Positions 1 through 10,186 of a stretch of 47,158 bases of DNA are shown here, one piece after another. Below the pieces are notes generated by a model, which had not been told where the DNA came from, did not search any database, and saw only the letters and a program-made list of their open reading frames with translations. The position numbers and the translations under genes are program-made. How positions within the stretch are numbered: the stretch's first letter is position 1; the number at the start of each line of letters is the position of its first letter. The DNA comes from Flavobacteriaceae bacterium (GTDB taxonomy: Bacteria; Bacteroidota; Bacteroidia; Flavobacteriales; Flavobacteriaceae): NCBI GenBank assembly GCA_029248405.1, contig JAQWJJ010000012.1, positions 1 to 47,158 on the forward strand, given 5' to 3'.

Positions 1-1265
1 CCCCCGGATAGTGGTGCTTGTGGCGCATCGCTAAGTGTAATGACCACAGATGTTGTGTCTGAACATCCGTTATCGGCTGTGACGCTTACACTATAGGTTC
101 CTGGAGTGGTGACGTTTAGATCTGCTGAACTGCTGACAATGTTTATGCCATCGGACCAGCTGTATGAGACTCCCCCTGTTGCACTAAGGCTTATTGTTGT
201 GACCTCACAGTTGAGTTCTGTTGCTCCTGTGTTATTGGTGATCCCTGGAGATGGCGTCGGAATTACAGTTATTGTTATATTTTTACGGCAGGTAATACCA
301 TTCAATGTTGTATCTACCCAATAATTAGTGGTTTCCGTCGGAGTTGCAGTGATTGAGGTTGATGTATCACCCGTGGACCATTCTTGGTTAAAATAAACTT
401 CATCTAATTGTAATAAAGATGGGTGCAATCGGGTTATTGGAACATCGTCCCAAAAACCAGTTCCAAATTGTTTAATGAAACTTTGAAATGTAAGTCCATT
501 TGGTTCTCCAGGCAAAAAGTTTGAATAATCTACTGGTGATCCGTCTGACCATTCAAACGCACCTATGGTATTGCGATCACTCATGCCAATCCAATTCACT
601 GAGGTGGCTCCATTTATCGTAAAGTCAACTTCGGCTTGTGAGTGGATGGATAGTAAGTGTCCATTAAAATTATTTGCAAAGCTCTCAGCATTGGGCCATG
701 TTTTAAGTGGAAGATGTAAATAAACTAATTTGGCACTTATTAAACCTAAATAATTGGAATTGGGGATCACTGGAGCGTCAAATACGGCAGTTAATTCCAC
801 ACTTTCACCTTGGCAGATTAAAATATTTGACACAGCAATATCCACATCTACAAAATGAACCAATACCTGCAAGCGATCTGCACTCGGGACACCCCCTATG
901 GTTTGTTCCGCAAAAACTAAGTCCCCATCTGCAAGGGCATCTGTGGCGGCCAACAAGTTTCCTCCTGTAGCGGCATCATACCAATCGATTGTGCCGGAAG
1001 GGTCCGCATTTGCGACCAAGTCGGCCACTGTCGCAGCATCACAAAAACTTTGAATGGGATTTCCTGTCGGTGTGGGCGTCACCACGTTGGCCAAAATTGG
1101 TGGGGCATCCGACTGAGATCTCTCGCTCCAGATCTGACCTATAAAATGATGTACGACAGCCCCTATTGTCGGGAGCGGATCGATACCGACTGGTCCACGC
1201 GCAAATAACTGCGCCGGGCCTAAGGCAAACAACAAACAGAAGCTATAAAGTAATTTTCTCATCAT
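1..1265 (-). CDS. Secreted adhesin-like protein with Ig-like and C-type-lectin-like domains (partial)
   Basis: The gene starts with tandem ATG codons at 1265 and 1262 and runs open for 421 codons off the left edge, so the C-terminus is missing. Residues 1-22 form a signal peptide (MMRKLLYSFCLLFALGPAQLFA). An Ig-like module follows (about 45-125: FCDAATVADLVA, WYDAATGG, then an AEQTIGG-like turn). Residues about 170-280 match a C-type lectin fold: W..AESFANNFNGHLLSI, WIGMSD, FEWSDGSPVDYSNF, GEPNG and a late WDD. Two further Ig-like repeats follow (WSTGDTSTSITA, then YSWSDG). Such proteins are cell-surface or gliding-associated T9SS cargo in Bacteroidota, and a C-terminal sorting domain would lie beyond the window. 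The ligand is unknown. The lectin-like domain lacks the usual cysteines. Confidence 0.85.
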   Translation of the reverse strand, partial: MMRKLLYSFCLLFALGPAQLFARGPVGIDPLPTIGAVVHHFIGQIWSERSQSDAPPILANVVTPTPTGNPIQSFCDAATVADLVANADPSGTIDWYDAATGGNLLAATDALADGDLVFAEQTIGGVPSADRLQVLVHFVDVDIAVSNILICQGESVELTAVFDAPVIPNSNYLGLISAKLVYLHLPLKTWPNAESFANNFNGHLLSIHSQAEVDFTINGATSVNWIGMSDRNTIGAFEWSDGSPVDYSNFLPGEPNGLTFQSFIKQFGTGFWDDVPITRLHPSLLQLDEVYFNQEWSTGDTSTSITATPTETTNYWVDTTLNGITCRKNITITVIPTPSPGITNNTGATELNCEVTTISLSATGGVSYSWSDGINIVSSSADLNVTTPGTYSVSVTADNGCSDTTSVVITLSDAPQAPLSG

Positions 1266-1375
1266 TAGGGGCACAGTGATGGTTTCTTAAAAAATATTTT
1301 CGAGGCTAGCTGAGTCTTTTTAAACTGGGTATAAAGATAGGGAATAATGCGTAATACTATTAAAGAGTATTATTT

Positions 1376-1504
1376 TCACTTTGTATTTGCCCACGCGAAG
1401 CGTTCACCCGCAAAATCTTTGGCCGAAGAATTAATTTTGAAAGCGTTATCTTGAGGCCAATAATTTATGGCATCGATTTTAGTGGATGTGATCACTGAAG
1501 ACAT
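1376..1504 (-). CDS. Short ORF, 42 aa, possible gene remnant
   Basis: An ATG at 1504 opens a 42-codon frame ending with TGA at 1376. The frame is open further upstream to a stop near 1530, but without another ATG. The translation includes AINYWPQDNAF and ends GERFAWANTK; it looks like natural protein with native codon use rather than random translation. It lies between the left-edge adhesin (same strand) and the divergent WG-repeat gene. I do not recognise the family. It could be a small protein or the C-terminal tail of a gene that lost its 5' part. Confidence 0.35.
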   Translation of the reverse strand: MSSVITSTKIDAINYWPQDNAFKINSSAKDFAGERFAWANTK

Positions 1505-1531
1505 CCTTGATGGACCAGAAATATAATACCC

Positions 1532-2092
1532 ATGACCTTAAAAAGAAGCCTCTTTAGGGGTATCACAAACATCGCTTTTGCCGGAATTTTTATTTTGCCA
1601 GCCACCAAAACAGCAGCTCAAGAATTTCCAAAACCTCAAATGATGCGGAAATTCAGGGCGGATAGTTTGGTTTGGGACGAACAAAAAAATGATGGTTCAT
1701 TCAAAATTCGAGAGGAAAAAAGTCAAAAATGGGGCCTATACCAATGGCTTTACCGTGGGCTGATGACCCGTGAATTAATCGCTCCGAAATACGACAGTCT
1801 TGATTTTATACCGTTCAGCGCGCCGTTCAGCGCCGTTTATCAGAAGGGCAAAGTAGGATTTCACCAGTCGCCATGGGTATTTGAAGCCGCAGAAGAATTC
1901 ATACCCTGTCAATACGACGACTTCGCCATTAAAAACGTCGATTCCAAGACCTATTTGGCAGTAAAGAGCAATGGCCGCTGGTTTTGGGTCTCTTGGGAAG
2001 ATGGCGTTGAACACTTGACCTCGAGTAAACCAACACTTGAAGCATTGATGTTGTCAAATATTGTATCTTCATCACATAAAAATCAGCCCTAA
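1532..2092 (+). CDS. Secreted WG-repeat protein
   Basis: A 186-residue protein starting at ATG 1532 with a probable signal peptide ending near residue 29 (PATKTAAQ). The mature part carries degenerate WG (KWG) repeats: KWGLYQW, a PKYDSLDF strand, YQKGKVGF, PCQYDDF and NGRWFWVSW. WG repeats are short beta units common in exported Bacteroidota proteins and their biochemical role is mostly unknown. The gene ends 12 nt before the DUF6526 gene on the same strand, so the two are probably co-transcribed. No catalytic residues are evident. Confidence 0.7.
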   Translation: MTLKRSLFRGITNIAFAGIFILPATKTAAQEFPKPQMMRKFRADSLVWDEQKNDGSFKIREEKSQKWGLYQWLYRGLMTRELIAPKYDSLDFIPFSAPFSAVYQKGKVGFHQSPWVFEAAEEFIPCQYDDFAIKNVDSKTYLAVKSNGRWFWVSWEDGVEHLTSSKPTLEALMLSNIVSSSHKNQP

Positions 2093-2104
2093 AATCAAAA
2101 CATC

Positions 2105-2533
2105 ATGGCGGAACAAAATTTCAAAAATCATGCAAAATCGGTCCGTGGATTTCACGGCGTTTTATTTCTTATGTTGCTCTCGTTATTAGGCGGTAGCATC
2201 AACTTTATCGCTAAAGCGACTCCAGATCAAATGTACTTGGCCAGTCTCTTTTGCTTGTTGTCTGTGGCGCTGATCTTGATGACTTGGTACATTCGTATCT
2301 TTCCACTAAAGGCCCAAGATCGTGCCATCAGGGCCGAAGAGCGTCTGCGGTATTATTTGTTGGCCAAAAAACCTATGCCTGAAGCGCTGAGGATATCACA
2401 GATTATTGCATTACGTTTTGCTAGTGACCAGGAGTATCTTGCCTTGGCCCAACGAGCGCTTGAAGAAAATCTTAGTCAAAAGGAAATCAAGGCGGCCATC
2501 CAAAATTGGAAAGCTGACCATTACAGAGTTTAA
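2105..2533 (+). CDS. DUF6526 family membrane protein
   Basis: A 142-residue protein beginning MAEQNFKNHAKSVRGFHG, which fits the DUF6526 N-terminus. Two hydrophobic helices lie at about residues 19-38 and 47-64, followed by a basic-acidic cytoplasmic tail (KAQDRAIRAEERLRYY, QIIALRFASDQEYLALAQRA, ending NWKADHYRV). The function of the family is not known. It lies 12 nt after the WG-repeat gene and is followed by a strong bidirectional terminator, so it is the last gene of the unit. The family assignment is from recall of the conserved ends. Confidence 0.7.
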   Translation: MAEQNFKNHAKSVRGFHGVLFLMLLSLLGGSINFIAKATPDQMYLASLFCLLSVALILMTWYIRIFPLKAQDRAIRAEERLRYYLLAKKPMPEALRISQIIALRFASDQEYLALAQRALEENLSQKEIKAAIQNWKADHYRV

Positions 2534-2554
2534 GCATAAGAAAGTTGGCCAACA

Positions 2555-2585
2555 AAAAACCCCCGCTACACTGGCGGGGGTTTTT
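2555..2585. terminator. Bidirectional intrinsic terminator
   Basis: A perfect 7-bp GC-rich stem (CCCCCGC at 2560-2566 with GCGGGGG at 2574-2580) and a 7-nt loop is flanked by A5 on the left and T5 on the right. It sits between the convergent DUF6526 gene (stop 2533) and katG (stop 2605) and can terminate both. Confidence 0.9.
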
Positions 2586-2604
2586 GCATTTAATGGGGTC
2601 ACGA

Positions 2605-4827
<2,223 letters not shown>

Positions 4828-4918
4828 TTAATTTCCGCTAAGTTAATAAAGAAAGGTATTTCTGCCTTTGTCGTTAAATATTAATCCTCAATCCTGAGAT
4901 AAACATTACCTATGGTTG

Positions 4919-4937
4919 AAAAGACCTGTGGTCTTTG
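4919..4937 (-). terminator. Weak intrinsic terminator after DUF5916 gene
   Basis: A 7-bp stem (AAAGACC at 4920-4926 with GGTCTTT at 4930-4936) has a 3-nt loop. On the minus strand it is followed by a short T run. It lies just after the stop of the DUF5916 gene at 4947 and before the katG start. Confidence 0.5.
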
Positions 4938-4946
4938 GATATTTTG

Positions 4947-7148
4947 TCAAATGCTGAACCAATATGAGAGTTTCAAATTGATGGATTGGTACCTCCGGTA
5001 AAAAGTAGTGGTGTCGTAACCATCATTATAAACAATAAATAGGTCTGACATCGGGGCAAATCGCCACTGAAGTCGAGAATTGATGCCGAGATTATCCTGT
5101 TGATTGCTGTATTGGATGAAGTTTGACCAAAAGACATTTTTGGTAAAGGTCCATTCCAGTTTTGGGGCGATCAAAATGAGATTCCTCGAGGGATAAGGAT
5201 CGGGCAATCGGATGCGATTGTAATCAACCGACAAACTCAAGTTGAATTTGGGCTGTACACGATAATTAAGGACACCACTGAGTCCTGTGCGACGGCCATT
5301 GTAAAATTCGCCAAAATTTAAGCCGCCTTCCCAATTGATAGCGTTGGCAAAATTGGATTGGTAGATGATGCCGTAGGTGTTGAAGCGATAATCGCTGCCC
5401 ATGGGCAAGGGGGTGTCGCTGTCGCTTCTGGTCGGATCAAAATCATCAAAGAGATAGACGTACCGATTAAAGTAATTGAATTCAAGACGGTTTTGGTCTT
5501 TAAAATCTAACAAGTACTCCAGTTTTAGCGTGTGATCGGTTTGCCTAAAGTCCAAGTCTTGTGCGTAATAAAATTCATTGTAAACACCAATTCTATGCGT
5601 GTTGATAGACCCGGTTTTGGGATAAAAAATGCGGGTCAATTTGTCTGCTTTCTTAATGAACCCCTTACGCGGAATAAATCCAATATCTGACCCAAATTCT
5701 TGATCTACAAACAAGAGCATGCTGAAGGCATTCCAAAAACGTGTGTTGAAACGCATCAATGCCTGGCTCGAAATATTGCCCTCAGAGTCGTTGGGATTAA
5801 ATGATTTGTGTGCAAAGAATTTTCCAGACCATGTGTTGTCTTTTGAAACCAGATTATAATCTAATCCTAAAACCCGATTGAAAGCCTGTTCGGGATCCAA
5901 GAACCCCTCCTTGTTTGTGGCTTCACGATTGATCAAAAAGACACCAATTTGAGACCTGCTGAATATTTTTTTCTGTAAGGTCACCATGCTGTTATTGTTG
6001 CTGGGGATCTCATTAGTCTGATCCTGTTGGGTCTGAATAGAGAGAACACCAAGACGCAATGAGTTGCTTATTTTGCCACTCAGTCTTGCGCCACCAATAA
6101 TATTATTTTGAATAGTGTTGCCGTCCAGGTCCTGAGCGATACCAATTCGCCTCGAAAAAAATGGCGCAGCATCGCGGGCATTACCAAAACTGCTGAATAA
6201 ATCACTATTGTCTAGAAAAAACTGCCTCTTTTCCGGGAGAGAAATCTCAAAGCGCGTGATGTTGTTGATTAAATTATCGGCTTCGACATTCGAAAAATCT
6301 GGGTTGATGGTCAAATCCAAATTCATTTTATTGCCAATCGGAATTTTGACATCGGCACCAAATTTAAGATCTGAGGTTCTGGGCTGATCATTTTCAAAGT
6401 CCTGTCCTCTGCTCAGAGTGCTATAGGGGATGAGATAATTTGCAGTATTGTTTTTTGATAAAGGCCTGTCAAATTCTAAAACGCCCAAATAACCAAGGTG
6501 GGACAGTAATTGATTTTGGTCAACTCTTGACCAGGTACTGCGTTCATTCGACTGAATGTCAAATCGATACGCTTGAAAATTCCATTGAGTACATCCTTCA
6601 GGATACTTAACTGAGACGAAAGGAATCGCCATTTCGGCAACATAACGGTTGCCTTCTATGTGGCCCTCTGAGTACCACTTGACATCCCAGTCTGGGTTAA
6701 AAGATTGCCGACTGATTCCTCCATCTGACACCAGTGATTCTCTTTGTGCTCCGTAGGGATTAACCCCAAATTGGTAGGCGTTGACCCCATCTTGAAATGT
6801 GTCAAAAAAGAATGAAACATTGTCTGTTGAGCTCCCACGAAAATCTCTTTTTAATGAAGCGACAACGAAATCTTTGTCCTTGCTCTCGGCCACAATTCCG
6901 ATGTAGAGAAATGTATTATTAAACAATATCTTGATTTGTGTGGGGTATTGGGCCATCAAAGTATCGGTCGGAAAGTTTTGATAAAATTCATGGAGCGGTA
7001 CAGCGCGCTGCCAAGAATCTTCATCTAAGACACCGTCTATTTTAAGAGACTCCTCAGTGAAGATGGCTTTTGCTTTGCGCACTTCTTGACCCTGCACAAC
7101 ATTGTGCAGTAAGAGAAAAACCGAAATGACCTGAAGGGCACGGCGCAT
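4947..7148 (-). CDS. DUF5916 outer-membrane protein with CBM9-like N-terminal domain
   Basis: I place the start at ATG 7148 (MRRALQVISVFLLLHNVVQG, a clear signal peptide ending before QEVRKA), giving 733 aa; the open frame extends to 7319 but that part has no protein-like features. After the signal, DGVLDEDSW begins a carbohydrate-binding-module-9-like beta sandwich (about 30-220), with FNNTFLYIGI and FFFDTFQDG. The rest is a long run of alternating strands rich in Tyr, Phe and Asn that ends in an aromatic strand (YWFSI), as expected for an outer-membrane beta barrel. This is the DUF5916 architecture, common in Bacteroidota and of unknown substrate. The divergent HxlR gene may regulate it. 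Confidence 0.85.
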   Translation of the reverse strand: MRRALQVISVFLLLHNVVQGQEVRKAKAIFTEESLKIDGVLDEDSWQRAVPLHEFYQNFPTDTLMAQYPTQIKILFNNTFLYIGIVAESKDKDFVVASLKRDFRGSSTDNVSFFFDTFQDGVNAYQFGVNPYGAQRESLVSDGGISRQSFNPDWDVKWYSEGHIEGNRYVAEMAIPFVSVKYPEGCTQWNFQAYRFDIQSNERSTWSRVDQNQLLSHLGYLGVLEFDRPLSKNNTANYLIPYSTLSRGQDFENDQPRTSDLKFGADVKIPIGNKMNLDLTINPDFSNVEADNLINNITRFEISLPEKRQFFLDNSDLFSSFGNARDAAPFFSRRIGIAQDLDGNTIQNNIIGGARLSGKISNSLRLGVLSIQTQQDQTNEIPSNNNSMVTLQKKIFSRSQIGVFLINREATNKEGFLDPEQAFNRVLGLDYNLVSKDNTWSGKFFAHKSFNPNDSEGNISSQALMRFNTRFWNAFSMLLFVDQEFGSDIGFIPRKGFIKKADKLTRIFYPKTGSINTHRIGVYNEFYYAQDLDFRQTDHTLKLEYLLDFKDQNRLEFNYFNRYVYLFDDFDPTRSDSDTPLPMGSDYRFNTYGIIYQSNFANAINWEGGLNFGEFYNGRRTGLSGVLNYRVQPKFNLSLSVDYNRIRLPDPYPSRNLILIAPKLEWTFTKNVFWSNFIQYSNQQDNLGINSRLQWRFAPMSDLFIVYNDGYDTTTFYRRYQSINLKLSYWFSI

Positions 7149-7359
7149 CAAAGATTTTTTTTCCAAAGGAAAGAAAAATATGCCGAATAAGACCTCTGTG
7201 GTTAATAATTCGTGGGCAGTAATCCTTGGTCGAGTGCGGGTCAATAAATGTTGTGAGTGGCTACGTTGGCCTTGTCCCGTTGAGTGCTCGAAAAACAAAA
7301 AAACATAACAAAATAACAATATTATTATTAATTTTATCCTGTCTAAATCAGCAAATCAA

Positions 7360-7794
7360 ATGAACCATCGCTCGACTTGTCCAGTATCTATTGCCCTAGA
7401 CTTTATTGGGGATCGTTGGTCTTTGTTGATCGTGCGTGATTTGTTTGTTGGCCGAATAACTTACAGTGAAATGTTGCAAATGCCCGAGGCCATTGCCACC
7501 AATATTTTGGTAGACCGACTCAAAAAATTAATAGAGCTTGATATTATTGTGAGGACTCATGCCCCTAACAATAATAAAACCAAATACTATCATCTTACCG
7601 AAAAGGGAATTGATCTTTATCCAATTATTTGCGCGCTGAGTGCTTGGGCCAGAACGCACGCTGGGCAAGTTGAGGTTCATCCTCTGGGTCTTGCGCAATG
7701 GAATAGTTTTGATCAGCTCGGTATCGAGGGCAATATCAAGCAGGTGTCGTCTGACTACCGCAACAAAAGGGAAGAATTCCTCACTCAGGCATAG
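7360..7794 (+). CDS. HxlR-family transcriptional regulator
   Basis: A 144-residue winged-helix protein with the HxlR pattern: CPVSIALDFIGDRWSLLIVRDL at the N-terminus, TYSEMLQMPEAIATNILVDRL as recognition helix region, and YYHLTEKGIDLYPI in the wing. HxlR proteins often sense reactive electrophiles or redox state through a conserved N-terminal cysteine; C7 here is in that position. It is divergent from the DUF5916 gene across about 210 nt, so it could control that gene or itself. It is a single gene with no clear terminator afterwards. Confidence 0.92.
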   Translation: MNHRSTCPVSIALDFIGDRWSLLIVRDLFVGRITYSEMLQMPEAIATNILVDRLKKLIELDIIVRTHAPNNNKTKYYHLTEKGIDLYPIICALSAWARTHAGQVEVHPLGLAQWNSFDQLGIEGNIKQVSSDYRNKREEFLTQA

Positions 7795-7896
7795 CCACTT
7801 CTGGTTTATTGACCTTTATTCTAATTGATAGACCAATCTTTCTTTAGGGCCTTTAGTTGGACTATTTTGTTTAACTTAGGGAATATTTAAACATCC

Positions 7897-8769
7897 ATGA
7901 AACGCAGAAATTTTATTTCAAAAGCGGCGCTTACAGGAATTGGCCTGAGTCAGTTTTCAAATTTGCACGCCAAGTCGCTTGTGCAAGAGTTTACTCCTTT
8001 ACGCCCATTAAAGCAGAATATCAATCATAGTGTTTGTCATTGGTGTTATTCAGACATCCCCCTGGAAGAGTTTTTACAAACCTTGGTGCGGTTGGGGATC
8101 ACAGCAGTTGATTTAATGGGTCCCGAACAGTGGCCATTGCTCAAAAAATACAACATTCATTCTGCAATGTGTAATGGGGCTGAAATCAGTCTGACCAAGG
8201 GGTGGAATGATCCACAGTACCATGCTCAACTCATTGATAATTACTCAAAAATGATCCCAAAGGTTGCGGCTGCGGGTTACACTAATTTGATTTGTTTTAG
8301 CGGAAACCGTAATGGAATGTCTGATGCCGAAGGGTTGCACAATTGTGTGAAAGGCTTACAGCAGGTGCTGCCTTTGGCCCAATCTAATGGTGTCGTGTTG
8401 CAAATGGAATTGTTCAATCAGATTGACCACAATGATTATATGTGCGACTCCACGGCCTGGGGCATAGCGCTGTGTCAAGCTCTAGGGAGCGATCACTTCA
8501 AATTGCTGTATGATATTTACCATATGCAAATTCAGGAGGGGGACATCATCAGGACTATCGAACAATCACATCAATATTTTGGACATTACCATACCGCTGG
8601 AGTTCCTGGTCGTCACGAAATAGATCAAACCCAAGAATTGTACTACCCCGCAATCATGCGCGCTATTGTTGGTGTGGGCTTTAAGGGGCATGTTGCTCAG
8701 GAATTTGTGCCAAAATCTGCAGACCCCATCGCGTCACTGATCAAGGCATTTGAAATTTGTGATGTTTGA
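7897..8769 (+). CDS. Hydroxypyruvate isomerase-like TIM-barrel protein, exported
   Basis: A 290-residue protein of the xylose-isomerase-like TIM-barrel superfamily, closest in pattern to hydroxypyruvate isomerase (Hyi). Candidate metal or catalytic residues lie in QMELFNQIDH (first Glu), LYDIYHMQ (Asp and His), HTAGVPGRHEI and VAQEFVP (second Glu). The N-terminus MKRRNFISKAALTGIGL is a twin-arginine-type signal, so the enzyme is probably exported folded; this is common in Bacteroidota members of the family. The substrate cannot be named from sequence. It converges on the XRE gene with a 63-nt gap. Confidence 0.82.
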   Translation: MKRRNFISKAALTGIGLSQFSNLHAKSLVQEFTPLRPLKQNINHSVCHWCYSDIPLEEFLQTLVRLGITAVDLMGPEQWPLLKKYNIHSAMCNGAEISLTKGWNDPQYHAQLIDNYSKMIPKVAAAGYTNLICFSGNRNGMSDAEGLHNCVKGLQQVLPLAQSNGVVLQMELFNQIDHNDYMCDSTAWGIALCQALGSDHFKLLYDIYHMQIQEGDIIRTIEQSHQYFGHYHTAGVPGRHEIDQTQELYYPAIMRAIVGVGFKGHVAQEFVPKSADPIASLIKAFEICDV

Positions 8770-8832
8770 TTGCGCCAGCGCAGAGTCAATACACGTTGGC
8801 ACAAGGGGCTAGACATTGGGACTTTTGATTGG

Positions 8833-9057
8833 CTAGTCTTGCTCTTGGTCAAAAGATTGGAATACAAAATAAAAAAGAGTATCGATTGGAACCTCAAAGG
8901 CATGCGCCAGTTTCATGCCTAATTCCAAACTAGGATTGTAGCGGTAACTCTCAATTGAAATAATGGTTTGACGGCTAACACCAACTTTTGCTCCTAGTGC
9001 TTCTTGTGACCATTGGTGATTGGTGCGAAATTCTTTGACGCGGTGACGAAAAATCAT
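8833..9057 (-). CDS. Small XRE-family helix-turn-helix regulator
   Basis: A 74-residue protein consisting almost only of a Cro/C1-type HTH: FRTNHQWSQEALGAKVGVSRQTIISIE followed by YNPSLELGMKLAHAFEVPIDTLFYF. This stand-alone form is usually a dimeric repressor. It is divergent from the Tat-lipoprotein TIM-barrel gene that heads the permease-oxygenase run, so it is a candidate regulator of that run. A perfect -7 box for its own promoter lies 69 nt upstream of its start. Confidence 0.92.
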   Translation of the reverse strand: MIFRHRVKEFRTNHQWSQEALGAKVGVSRQTIISIESYRYNPSLELGMKLAHAFEVPIDTLFYFVFQSFDQEQD

Positions 9058-9125
9058 GGTGTTTAATCGGGTTTTTAATCGTATTTTTAAACGAGTTGCA
9101 AATCAATAAAGTTAAGTTTGCTTTA

Positions 9126-9133
9126 CAAAGGTA
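9126..9133 (-). promoter_or_regulatory. Bacteroidota -7 box for the XRE gene
   Basis: TACCTTTG on the minus strand matches TAnnTTTG exactly and lies 69 nt upstream of the XRE start. No good -33 TTG is visible at 18-21 nt, so the assignment is moderate. The surrounding DNA is very AT-rich. Confidence 0.45.
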
Positions 9134-9241
9134 TTGAATTAATTATGTTAATTAAGCTTTACAGTAGCGTTATTTTCAATCATAATGTAAATGTAAAAGA
9201 AACTATACATTAGGCATTATAAATGACAACAGTTTTGCGCC

Positions 9242-10150
9242 ATGAAAAGACGTGATTTTATACAATATGGCGGAGCCATTACAGCAGCGGCCCTTATGCC
9301 TCTGTCTTGTTGGTCTGGCCCAGATCAGGAGACTTATCCTATGGGGTTGCAGCTCTATACGGTTCGTGATTTCATGGAACGAGACCCAATAGGCACTTTG
9401 CTTCGGCTTAAGGCCATGGGCTACACTCATTTTGAGAGCTATGGGTTTGATACTCAAACAGGTCAATATTATGGAATGACACCCAAGGAGTTCAAGGGGC
9501 AATTGGATGCGCTAGGTTTGAGCACTACTAGTGGCCACTATGGTTTTGCTGATCAGTTCGATATGTCGCATGAGCATCTCATGGATTACACGGATCGATG
9601 TATTGAAGGCGCATTGGCCATCGACGACCAATATATTGTATGGCCCATATTGCGCGAAGCCCATCATAGCCTTTTGGGTTATCAACAGCTCGCCGAAAAG
9701 CTCAACCTTATTGGAGAACGATGCAAAGCGGCGGGTGTGGGTTTTGCCTATCATAATTTTGGCTATGATTTTGCACAATATGATGGTGTGATGGGTTATG
9801 ATGTGGTGTTGCATGACACTCAGGCCGATTTGGTTCAAATGGAAGTAGATTTTTATTGGGTGATGCATGCAGGGGTCATTAGTCCCAGGGCCCTTATTGA
9901 AAAGGCGCCTGGTCGTTTCCCTTTGTGGCACATCAAAGATATGGACAAGATCACTCGTGATTATACTGAGATGGGGAACGGTTCGATAGACTACAAAAAT
10001 CTCTTACCAGATCCCAAGCGATCAGGTTTAATGCACTATTATGTCGAGCAAGGCGGTAATTTTTTAATCAATTCAATGGAGAGTGTCAAACAAAGCGCAC
10101 GTTATGTCGATCAAGAATTAGGGCATTTGTTTCGTGCAACGACCCGATAA
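9242..10150 (+). CDS. TIM-barrel sugar isomerase/epimerase-like Tat lipoprotein
   Basis: A 302-residue protein starting MKRRDFIQYGGAITAAALMPLSCW: a twin-arginine motif followed by a lipobox with Cys23 (L-S-C), so it is probably a folded lipoprotein outside the inner membrane. The body has the xylose-isomerase-like TIM-barrel pattern: MGLQLYTVRD, LKAMGYTHFESYG, FAYHNFGYDF, QMEVDFYWV and LWHIKDMD. IolE-like and related sugar or inositol enzymes share this fold; the substrate is unknown. The amine permease gene follows 36 nt later on the same strand, so it may belong to the same catabolic unit. It is a different subfamily from the Hyi-like protein at 7897. Confidence 0.8.
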   Translation: MKRRDFIQYGGAITAAALMPLSCWSGPDQETYPMGLQLYTVRDFMERDPIGTLLRLKAMGYTHFESYGFDTQTGQYYGMTPKEFKGQLDALGLSTTSGHYGFADQFDMSHEHLMDYTDRCIEGALAIDDQYIVWPILREAHHSLLGYQQLAEKLNLIGERCKAAGVGFAYHNFGYDFAQYDGVMGYDVVLHDTQADLVQMEVDFYWVMHAGVISPRALIEKAPGRFPLWHIKDMDKITRDYTEMGNGSIDYKNLLPDPKRSGLMHYYVEQGGNFLINSMESVKQSARYVDQELGHLFRATTR

Positions 10151-10186
10151 AAATCACAAACCAAGTGAGTTCAATCATCAAGATAT

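Noticed and set aside
106-324. Plus-strand ORF of 72 codons at the left edge
   Set aside because: It is antisense to the Ig-like repeats of the partial adhesin gene, whose signal peptide and domains are clear.
7149-7319. Longer N-terminus of the DUF5916 protein (57 extra codons)
   Set aside because: The extension has no protein-like character and would bury a clear signal peptide that begins at ATG 7148.
9137-9155. AT-rich inverted repeats (AATTAATT and TTAATTAA) between the XRE gene and the TIM-barrel gene
   Set aside because: Each half is self-palindromic by base composition and such strings are expected by chance in AT-rich DNA; not enough to call an operator.
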